Source of the DNA: Furcasterigmium furcatum
Taxonomy: Eukaryota > Ascomycota > Sordariomycetes > Glomerellales > Plectosphaerellaceae
Direction: 5' to 3'
Assembly (NCBI GenBank): GCA_001599815.1
Contig: BCIA01000007.1
Span: 496,001 to 560,000, forward strand
Length of the DNA: 64,000 nucleotides
Below the pieces are notes generated by a model. That model worked only from the letters and a program-made list of their open reading frames with translations. It made no database searches and was not told the origin of the DNA. The position numbers and the translations under genes are program-made. Of the stretch, positions 56,152 through 64,000 are shown one piece after another. The number at the start of each line of letters is the position of its first letter. The first letter of the stretch is position 1.

Positions 56152-59141
56152 TATTGTGTAACCCCAAGTTCCAACCCAGGGCTGACACAGGACGCACAGC
56201 CTGATCCTCGATGCGAGCTGCCTCTGTCACCGCTGCTCTCCTCGTTTTCCCCCGCTTCTTCATCATCATCGCCACCCATTGCATCTTTCCACCGTGACGC
56301 CCTCACCCTGTGCGCGGAAGCGTTCAGCGTCGTCGGTCTTGCCGACGTCGTTTTCCGGAGCATACTCGCTCTTAGTGACCTGGCAAGTCGTGCGGCCAGC
56401 GCCAGTACCACCGCACGGGTACTCCTCGGTAGTCTGAGAGGCCTCGCGACTGCTATCAGCGCTGTGAGGACCTGGGCTGAGAACTACGAGACATCAGATT
56501 TTACCCTACACGACGGCCAGAGAGTCTCTGCCAGTGTCAAGGTCATACTACTTGAGTGCGGGAAGCAACTGGAGGCTGTCCGACAGAATCTTCACGGGTT
56601 CGAGTCAGCAGCTTCTGGCCCGTTGGCAAGATGGTGGACAGGTCTGCAGTTCGCCCGCGATGAAAAGGACCTTCGCCAATCCATCGCCAGTCTGTCGACG
56701 CACACAGCCTCGCTCCAGCTTCTTATGCAAAGCCGCACTGGGTGAGATGCCATTGTCACAAACAGGGCCATGAACTTGTGGCTGACCACAGCCAGAACTG
56801 ATGTCACCCTCCTCCGGCGTGGGCAAAGAATCCAAGCTGAGACCACGGCGCAGAATCAGAGGCTTTTAATCGAACATCTCGACAGTGCCCAGAGAACATC
56901 GCGATCGCAACAGGAGACTACCATCGCCCGCCTGGACGACCTCCGGCGCGGCCAGGTAGCTGAATCGTCCGCCATACTCACAGCCTCGGGCCGTACGGAT
57001 GCCCACATCAAATCCGGCTTCCAGGATCTTTCTCGCCAGGTTTCCTCGTTGACACTGACGGACACAGAAGATATGCAGGTCATTGCCGAGGGCACCGATC
57101 TCGGGGCAGGAATCGACGCGCTTCGGTTCATCAACCAACGGCTCTCTCTCGCCTTGCAGGCGGTCGCTGGGTCACCAATTGCTGTCAAACTACCTCATGA
57201 TGCTGCCAACTACCTCACGGGTGAGGTAGACAAGCTGATCAAGTACTCATGTCGTTCAGTAGCCTCTGGACGCCACGGAGTCTCCGCAGATGGCCTAGAC
57301 TACACACTCAGGGGACGTATTCATACCGTTCCAGTCCGTTCGAGCACTGGCATCACAGACATGGATGGCTTCATGGTCATCGAGGTTGCCGAGGGTGAGA
57401 ACATGCTTGGCCAACGGATTCGGCGGTTCCGCTTTGCCTCTTTCTCGGTCAAGCGCTCGGGGTATGGCTCTGCCATCGTCGCGCTCGTCAACGACTGTGC
57501 TGGAGTCCGCCCATCAATCAGCAGGCAAATCCGTGTGATCAATGTCCGACCGAAGAACTCCGACATCTCCTCCTACGCGTCGTATGATTTCCAAAGCCTC
57601 AAGCGGGTTTTCCAGGCCGGCGATGCCAGCGTTTTGGATTTTGATCAGGGCGGCTTTTCGTTGCTTTTCGTACGTTCATTTCCCTGGTCAACCCCTCGGT
57701 TGATCGATAATTATATGTGACCCTGACACTGTGAACCATTATAGTACGCCGCTGCCCGTTTGAACCAAGAGTCAATCACATTCCTTCTGGGACAGGGTGC
57801 GGATCCGAATTTATGCCACATCAGCGATGACGGGTTGGCTCCCCCCCCCCCCCCCCCCCCCCCCTTGTTTCCAATAGAACAAATACTGATTTCACTGCCC
57901 CCTGAAGTGTGGCAACGTTGGCAGATGTGGCGCGCACAGAAGGTATACAGCTAGCATATGCAGATCCCAGTGGGCAAGCCCGCATGAGGGACATTCGGGC
58001 TCTCAGGCATCTCTGTGCAATCCCGGGGGCAGGAATCACACCAGCAGATTTGATGCCTGGAGTCTCCTGTCTTTTCAGGGATGTGGACGAGGGACGAGCC
58101 GATGGTCGCTCTGACTTTTATCAGCAGGCGTTCGACAAACTGTGGGACCATGGCCTTGGTTGTGCGGATATCTTAGAAGGATTGAACTATCTCTTCGACG
58201 ACGGCATCCAGGAAGAGGCTGAGATTGCCATGGCCATGGCCTGTATCCGCATGGGCACTCTGCGTCGGAATCCAAACGCCCGAGACGCCGGTGGCAGAAC
58301 GGCATTGCATCTCTGCATGGCTCAGGATTATGGAGGTCTTTGGGAGCTTTGCCGCTATATTCTGGAGTCGGAGAGCAACAAATCTACGGACTGGAAAAGA
58401 ATATGCCAGGCAGGAGCCTTCGCCTTCTGGAGGCAGAGAAAGGAAAGAACGTCATGGATGATCCAGCACGAGATTTCACGGCGGCTAATCTCTCAAGGAA
58501 TCGACGTCAATGCCGCAGATAAGAGTGGTGATACAGCTCTTGGCTTGTATGCGAGAGCGATCTTGGACTCCTACGAAACGGCTGTCCCTAACATCGTACG
58601 CCTACTTATCGGCGCAGGTGCCAATGTCGACGTGGTGATTTCAGGCACAGGCGGGAAGCCATTGCTCACGGCTATTGTGGGAGGGCTGGCTGAACATGTC
58701 ATCGAGGTAACATGTCGGGACGCCACGGCCCAGGAGCAGGATGACAGCAGTGGCGGGGTCGAGGCCAACTATGGGAGCGACGACGAGAATGGCGATGAGG
58801 AGTACAATGACAGCGGGGACGAGAATGATAGCGAAGAATGTTGCGAAATCACCTGCGGAGAAGACCACGAGAGCGCCGACGCGGCGTGCTACAACAACAA
58901 CAGCGATATAGACTGCCAGTACTATGTCGACACTGATATTACGGCTAGGAGCCTTATATTACTGATCGCCCTGCTCATCCAGGCGGGCGCCGACCCTTCG
59001 AGAAAGGATGCTACGGGCAAGTCGGCACAGGATATCCTGCGGCGTCCAGTGTGGATGGGGATCATGGATTTGATATGGTCGAGGAAATTCTGGGACGGAG
59101 CAACTGGGCGCTGTTGTGCCACCTGTTTCATGGGAGGATGA
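56152..59141 (+). CDS. ankyrin repeat protein with helical N-terminal domain (model incomplete)
   Basis: Exons that can be supported: about 56152-56741, 56796-57669, 57745-57833 and 57908-59141. The first has no in-frame ATG, so a 5' exon upstream is missing. The N-terminal part (EAFSVVGLADVVFRSILALS) resembles the start of fungal NACHT/ankyrin-associated domains. The middle carries a helical region (RRGQRIQAETTAQNQRLLIE) and a beta-rich segment. Ankyrin units follow: YAAARLNQESITFLLGQGAD, GRTALHLCMAQDYGGLWELC, IVRLLIGAGANVDV and LLIQAGADPSRKDATGKSAQ, with an acidic spacer before the last. Introns 56742-56795 and 57670-57744 are sound. The third (57834-57907) would remove a 24-base poly-C run but has a weak GTTGGC donor; without it the frame stops at 57954. 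Confidence 0.55.
57841..57864. repeat. 24-base poly-C run within the ankyrin gene
   Basis: Twenty-four consecutive C follow GGTTGGCT and are followed by TTGTTTCC. If translated it encodes eight Pro and leads to a stop at 57954; if intronic it is skipped. It resembles the larger poly-C block at 20748. Confidence 0.85.
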
Positions 59142-59547
59142 GATGTTTCGGGACGGCCTACCTTTGGCCGAGTTACTTGGCACTCGCAAAAGTCTCTATC
59201 TATGTGTATCCTCTCGCATGGGTCACTGGCGCTGCGGTCTCTACTTCACTATTTATCATACTATTATGTCGACAGTAGCTCGTCGCCGGATGGCTCGCTC
59301 TCGGCCGTAAATATACATGCTATGTCTGGGCATATCCGTTACACGGGTTTGTCATCGCCAAGGGTTCCCAGTGGTCGATGGCCCCAGATTAATTAGGGCG
59401 TATCTGACATGGCTACTTTTTCCCACCCCATTTATTACCTTACCTTAGGTAGATTGTAGGTACATTGGACACCTACTCATTTCTATTCATCTCAAATCGT
59501 TGGCATACCGTCGATCTACGCCCACCGATTCCGCTAGCGCACTGACG
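59142..59547. other. intergenic spacer
   Basis: Contains a CCTTACCTTAGGTAG palindrome-like stretch near 59441-59455 and the promoter of the PLP-enzyme gene. No other feature. Confidence 0.4.
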
Positions 59548-60528
59548 ATGCTCCCACTTCTCGACTCGGCGGCAGACGCCATCGGCGGCACCCCTCTCGT
59601 GCGCCTGGACCGCATAACGTCTTCTCTCGGCCTCGATGGAACAATCGTCGCCAAGCTTGACTACCTAAACCCGGGAGGATCGAAGAAAGACCGTGTCGCG
59701 TTTGGTATCATCGAAGAGGCGGAGAAGCAGGGCACCCTCAAGCCCGGCCAGGCCGTCGTCGAGCTCACGAGCGGCAACACAGGCACCGGGCTCTCGATCG
59801 TCTGCGCCATCAAGGGCTACAGGTTCATCGCCGTCATGTCCAAGGGGAACTCGGTCGAGCGTGCGCGCATGATGGCGGCCCTGGGCGCCGAGGTCGTCCT
59901 GGTCGACCAGATGCCCGGCGCGATACCCGGCCAGGTCTCGGGCCCGGACCTGCGACTCGTCGAAGAAAAGGCGAAGGAAATCGAGGCCGAACTCGGCGCT
60001 TTCCGTGCTGATCAGTTCACGCGCGATGGAAACTGGATAGCTCATTACGACGGGACGGGCGCCGAGCTCTGGCAGCAGACAAACGGTAAACTCGATGGAT
60101 TTGTCGACTACGTCGGCTCGGGAGGCACGTATGCCGGTGTGACGAAGAAGCTCAAAGCATTGAACCCAGCGAGCAAATGCTTCATCGTCGAACCGCAAGG
60201 GGCCGCCGTCTTGTCCAAGCAACCAGTCACGCAGCCAGAACATCCTATTCAAGGTGGAGGATACATCATGCCTGATCTGGTCTACCTGAAGGACGTTCCC
60301 GTCGATGGCTACATCCAGGTCACTGGCGACCAAGCAAAGGAAGGGGCCCGGCTATTGGCAAGAAAGGAGGGTATCTTCGGAGGCTTCTCGAGTGGCGCAA
60401 ACGTCAGTGCGGCGATTGAGTTGCTGAAGGGTGAGATGAAGGGAAAGACGATTGCCATCATGATCTGCGATTCTGGCCTGAAGTATCTGTCGACTGATCT
60501 TTGGGTCGATTCGTTGGAACAGAAATAG
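59548..60528 (+). CDS. cysteine synthase / cystathionine beta-synthase-like PLP enzyme
   Basis: A single exon encodes 326 residues from ATG 59548 (MLPLLDSAADAIGGTPLVRL). The frame is open further upstream without an ATG. The fold-type II motifs are complete: NPGGSKKDR with the PLP lysine at Lys47, the substrate loop TSGNTGTGLS and the phosphate loop GSGGTYAG. The C-terminal GIFGGFSSGANVSAAIELL and SGLKYLSTDLW match the beta-synthase catalytic core. No CBS regulatory domains are present, so it resembles O-acetylserine sulfhydrylase or a stand-alone CBS-like core. Role: beta-replacement on serine or O-acetylserine with a sulphur or other nucleophile. The gene lacks introns; its neighbours do not indicate a pathway. 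Confidence 0.88.
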   Translation: MLPLLDSAADAIGGTPLVRLDRITSSLGLDGTIVAKLDYLNPGGSKKDRVAFGIIEEAEKQGTLKPGQAVVELTSGNTGTGLSIVCAIKGYRFIAVMSKGNSVERARMMAALGAEVVLVDQMPGAIPGQVSGPDLRLVEEKAKEIEAELGAFRADQFTRDGNWIAHYDGTGAELWQQTNGKLDGFVDYVGSGGTYAGVTKKLKALNPASKCFIVEPQGAAVLSKQPVTQPEHPIQGGGYIMPDLVYLKDVPVDGYIQVTGDQAKEGARLLARKEGIFGGFSSGANVSAAIELLKGEMKGKTIAIMICDSGLKYLSTDLWVDSLEQK

Positions 60529-60959
60529 TGATGAGCGGTGTTCACGGTTTCAATGAAATTCAGGATGATTATGACAACAAACAAGACTTCTCAAACTACT
60601 AACATCCCGTCCTGTACGATTCTCTGACTTATCTGACAATGGGCTCTCAGTTGAAAATGCTCTACTGTACTTGGTGATCTTGGGTCATCATCGAGGTGAA
60701 GGGCCGCATCATCCCTCAGGATATGGCATAGCTTCATGAGATGGGAACATGGCTATTTCAGATGACCAAAATTTGGTGTCCAATGTACATCAAGAAACTC
60801 GCCAGGGTCAGCCAACCTTCGACCAGATCATACGGAATGTTGCCTATGAGAACGGCGTTGAGAAACCTCCGGTCTGAGAACCGGGATCAGCTGGCACGGA
60901 ATCACCCCAACAGATGCTTCTTGATCGGCTTTATTTTGAATTTATATCATAATCTGCCC
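60529..60959. other. intergenic spacer between convergent genes
   Basis: 3' flanks of the PLP-enzyme and IlvD/Edd genes. No feature recognised. Confidence 0.5.
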
Positions 60960-62913
60960 TCATTCCCTGTTGGGCCCCTCGGCCGTCAAAAAGTCAAAGT
61001 CCGCGCCCTGCTGCGCCTGGTTGACATTCCGCATGAACAGCCCCCTATACCCCCTGATCTTCTTCCTCGCGACCCACGGCGCGCTCTGGTCCGCCTCCGT
61101 CTTCGCCTTCCTCTCCTCCACGCGCCGCCGCACCTCCTCGTCCGAGATCTCGACCCGCAACACCCTCTCGTCGACATCGCAAGTAATAACATCCCCGTCC
61201 CGCACGATCCCCAGCGGCGACGCCGGGTCCGCCGCCTCGGGCGACACGTGCAGCACGATCGTCCCGCCCGCCGTCCCGCTCATCCGCCCGTCCGATATCC
61301 GCAGCATGTCCTTGACGCCCTGCGCCGCCAGCTTCCGCGGGATCGGGATCATCCCCGCCTCCGGCATGCCCGGGTTCCCCACGGGCCCGATATTCTGCAG
61401 CACCAGGATGCTGTCCTTGGTCACCTCCAGCGCCGGGTCGTCCAGCCGCCGCGCCATGTCCGCCGACCCCGCAAAGACCACCGCCCGCCCCGTGTGCTTC
61501 AGCAGGTGCCGGTCCTTGGACGCGCTGGCCTTCATGATCGCCCCGCCCGGCGCAAGGTTCCCCCGCAGCACGACCAGCGACGAGGCCGGGTGGAGCGGGT
61601 CGTCGAAGGCCTGGAGGCAGTTGACGGGGCTGTCCCGCGGCACGGGGATGAAGGGCGTGTTGTCCATCTCCTCGCCCAGCGTGCGCCCCGTGACGGTCAA
61701 GGCGTCCAGGTGCAGCAGGGGCCTCAGCTCGCGCAGCAGCGCGTGCATGCCGCCCGAGTTGTGGAAGTCCGTCATGTAGTTGTCCCCGCTGGGCTTGAGG
61801 TCCACGAGGAGCGGCGTCTTGCGGCCGATCTCGTCGATCGTGTCGAGGGTGATGGTCCCTGCGACCTTGGGGTGGCGGCCCATGATGGCCATGAGGTGCA
61901 CGACGGCGTTGGTCGAGCCGCCGATGGCCTGGAGCACCGTGATGGCGTTGAGGAAGGATTCCCGCGACAGGACCTCCTGGGGCCGCAGCTTCTTGTTGAA
62001 CGCCGCCACTGCGTTTGCGCCCGTCGCTTCGGCGATGCGCAGACGCGCGGAGGAGACGGCGGGGGCTGTGGCACCCTTGAAGGGCATCATGCCCAGGCCG
62101 ACGAGGATGCAGGCCATCGTGCTCGCGGTGCCCATGACACCGCATGTGCCGGCCTAAGACAATGTCAGAATGTGAAGTGAGATTTCTCGAGTGGAAAACC
62201 TACAGTTGGAGCCAGTTCCTCGTTGATGGCCGAGATGTCCTCGATGTCCATCGTGCCGGCGCGGTAGCTCGCCCAGTTGTTGCGGCAATCCGTACAGGCC
62301 CCGATCCTCTCGCCCCTGTGGCTGCCAGGCATCATGGGCCCCGTGACGAGGTGCAGGATGGGCTTGTTGGCGGAGATGCCACCCATCAGCTGTGCGGGAA
62401 CGGTCTTGTCGCATCCTGAAGAGGGCGTCAGATACCTAAAAACGGCCACTAAAAAGCGACCCCGGACTCACCTCCAATCAGCACGACGGCATCGCAGGGC
62501 TGCGCCTTGATCATCTCCTCGGTGTCCATGCTCATCAGGTTGCGCAGGTACATGCTCGTCGGCGACGAGAAGGACTCGTGGATGCTGATGGTCGGGAAGT
62601 CGATCGCCAGCCCCCCGCTCAGCTGCACCCCGCGCTTCACGGCGTCGATGAGCTGCGGGATATTGGCGTGGCACGGGTTGAAGCTCGAGTACGTGTTGAC
62701 GATGCCGATGATCGGCCTCGAGAGCGCATCCTCGCTGTACCCGAGGGCCTTGATGAACACCTTGCGCAGGAAGAGCGAGAAGTGCGCGTCGCCGTAGGAC
62801 GTGAGACTCTGCCGCAGGCCGGAGGCGTCAGGGGGGATCGGCGTCGAGAGGTCGTAGTCGTTGATAAGGGGCCGCTGAGTCCCCGAGGGAGCCGCGTCTC
62901 TGTTGTCACTCAT
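60960..62913 (-). CDS. IlvD/Edd family dehydratase (sugar-acid or dihydroxy-acid dehydratase)
   Basis: Three exons (62913-62472, 62415-62204, 62153-60960) encode 615 residues. The iron-sulphur cysteines lie in GGCDKTVPAQLMGG, GACTDCRNNW and AGTCGVMGTASTM. The two introns lie just before the first and third of these motifs. The family GDGR-like segment is ISDGRMSGTAGGTIVLHVSP. The CDKTVPA form and the C-terminal MRNVNQAQQGADFDFL resemble the L-arabinonate/pentonate dehydratase branch more than mitochondrial Ilv3. No clear mitochondrial presequence is seen (N-terminus MSDNRDAAPSGTQRP), which also argues against valine/isoleucine synthesis. Predicted reaction: dehydration of an aldonic acid to a 2-keto-3-deoxy acid. 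The exact substrate is unproven. Confidence 0.86.
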
Positions 62914-63252
62914 TTTGGCCGGCTATGAGAGGCAGAATCACTGAGATCAAGAATGAACGTGACGAAACTGAAAATCCCATGTTGCAACACATGCTCCTTA
63001 CATATTCCTCCCGTCACATTGGCCGGCGCCGATGCAGGGACCGAATCCGCCAGCGATGTCGTGATCGGCCTGCCCCCGAGGGGAACGAAGTGGGGCTCTC
63101 GGTGCCCATCGTCGGAGTTTCTCCGCACTACTTTTCCGAGCCTCGGATTTCATCCGCCAAGCGTGGTATCTTCCTTGGATTCACTATGCTTTCGGTTTAA
63201 ACTACGCTTTCGCCGTCTGCCGTCTGCCGAGGGGTCTACGACGACTACCGAC
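62914..63252. other. intergenic spacer
   Basis: Promoter of the IlvD/Edd gene and 3' flank of the carboxypeptidase gene. No other feature. Confidence 0.5.
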
Positions 63253-64000
63253 TCAGTCCGAGTCCTCCGCCAGCTCCCTGAAGATCGGGTACTCGTCTCC
63301 GACACGCGCGTGGAGCAGCCCGAACGTCACGAACGACTCGGCCACCTCGGGCTCGAGGCAGATGAACGCCAGCGCCGCGTTCTTCTGCCGCGTGCTGACC
63401 CTGAAGCTGCCAGCCTTCAGATGCAACTCCTTCGAGTGCGCCGTCGTCGTCACGCGGTTCCTCACCAGGCCCTCGTAGAACGACGTCTCCAGCCGCGACG
63501 AGGTGATGTTGTACGCCTGCACGGTGCCCCGGTACTCGTACGGCAGGACCTCGACCTCCAGCCCCTGGATCGACAGCTTCTCGGCCAGGTCTGCGCGGTT
63601 GCGCGGGATGAGGTAAGCCTCGGGCCGCTCGCGGGTGAGGTTCGCAATGGCGGGGGACGACGACAGGAATTCCACGGGGACCTCGAGCACGGTGCCGTTC
63701 CTGGTGTCCACCATGGTGAAGGTCCTGTTGGTGCTCTCCTGGTAGTCGGTCAGGACGATGTCGTCGTTACCGTTGATGAAGTCCTCGATGCTGTCCTCGA
63801 TGGTCGACAGGACGTGTTCGGCATTCTCCTGCGCGATGTCGAGGATCGACTCGAGCATGACCAGGGCTGTGGCGACGCGGCGCTGGAAATGCTGGTCCGC
63901 CAGGCGGATACCGCGCAGCTCGACCAGGATGGCCACGGCTTGCGTCAGGCCATACGCATTGCGGCCAGAGGTCGGGCTCGTCACGGCCTCCTCGAAGACG
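63253..64000 (-). CDS. M14-family zinc carboxypeptidase, C-terminal part (runs off the right edge)
   Basis: The frame is open from base 64000 down to the TGA at 63253 (about 248 residues). The start of the visible part reads TSPTSGRNAYGLTQAVAILV followed by ELRGIRLADQHFQRRVAT, which matches the end of the catalytic domain of fungal M14 carboxypeptidases; the Glu in ELRG is the expected general base. The remaining 200 residues form an all-beta-looking extension (TFTMVDTRNGTVLEVPVEFL, ITSSRLETSFYEGLV) that lacks known zinc ligands. The zinc-binding HxxE...H part would lie outside the window. The assignment depends on motif memory of the C-terminal region. Confidence 0.62.
   Translation of the reverse strand, partial: VFEEAVTSPTSGRNAYGLTQAVAILVELRGIRLADQHFQRRVATALVMLESILDIAQENAEHVLSTIEDSIEDFINGNDDIVLTDYQESTNRTFTMVDTRNGTVLEVPVEFLSSSPAIANLTRERPEAYLIPRNRADLAEKLSIQGLEVEVLPYEYRGTVQAYNITSSRLETSFYEGLVRNRVTTTAHSKELHLKAGSFRVSTRQKNAALAFICLEPEVAESFVTFGLLHARVGDEYPIFRELAEDSD

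Noticed and set aside
60741..62180. 479-codon plus-strand frame opposite the IlvD/Edd gene
   Set aside because: Its Arg/His/Pro-rich product is typical of antisense translation of GC-rich coding DNA, and the minus strand has a full enzyme with iron-sulphur motifs.
60960..62913. Mitochondrial dihydroxy-acid dehydratase Ilv3
   Set aside because: No presequence is visible, and the CDKTVPA and C-terminal GADFDFL segments resemble sugar-acid dehydratases. Kept as an IlvD/Edd family call.

Overview
The window is nuclear DNA of a filamentous ascomycete (Pezizomycotina, most likely a plant-associated Sordariomycete). Genes are interrupted by short introns (mostly 45-70 nt, a few up to about 200 nt) with GTRNGT-like donors, CTRAC-type branch sites and YAG acceptors. 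The protein families are typically fungal: Zn2Cys6 regulator, Fungal_N-ankyrin proteins, AA9 LPMO, cutinase-like esterase, PIR cell wall protein, Kap123. No bacterial-style operons, IS elements or CRISPR arrays were seen. Gene structures were built by hand from the sequence. Where an exon junction or a start could not be resolved, the entry says so.

Layout. 1-8.2 kb: a truncated F-box gene, then a compact set of three genes (Zn2Cys6 regulator, cytochrome P450, amino-acid/GABA-type permease) that could form a small metabolic cluster. 9.3-14.3 kb: a small secreted Cys-rich protein, an LRR-type protein, a dead C-terminal fragment of an alpha/beta hydrolase and a DUF7730-like protein. 14.5-31 kb: a carbohydrate and secretome block with two MFS sugar porters, an Sde182-type cellulose-binding/nucleoside-hydrolase-like protein, two unknown secreted or GPI proteins, a broken TolB-like propeller gene, an AA9 LPMO and a GPI-anchored cutinase-family esterase. 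31-34.5 kb: a WBP4-like splicing factor and a PIR-repeat wall protein. 34.5-40 kb: gene-poor, with a tRNA-like Pol III element and a disrupted gene of unknown family. 40-51.4 kb: three long conserved-looking genes, karyopherin Kap123, a vWA-RBR E3 ligase and a 993-residue Fungal_N-ankyrin protein. 51.4-54 kb: empty, GC-rich. 54-64 kb: an Ldh_2-family dehydrogenase, a second ankyrin gene interrupted by a poly-C run, a cysteine-synthase-like PLP enzyme, an IlvD/Edd dehydratase and the C-terminal part of an M14 carboxypeptidase.

How they may work together. The sugar porters, Sde182-like protein, AA9 LPMO and cutinase-like esterase fit a life on plant polymers: surface cutin and polysaccharide attack, followed by uptake of oligosaccharides. 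The regulator, P450 and permease lie tail-to-tail and head-to-head over 6.2 kb, the arrangement expected of a small regulated pathway, but the substrate cannot be read from sequence. The most unusual proteins are the PIR protein (Cys domain first, twelve PIR repeats last, GPI signal at the end) and the vWA-RBR ligase. Two genes carry in-frame stops or a frameshift, and two poly-C blocks look like either unstable repeats or sequencing/assembly artefacts.
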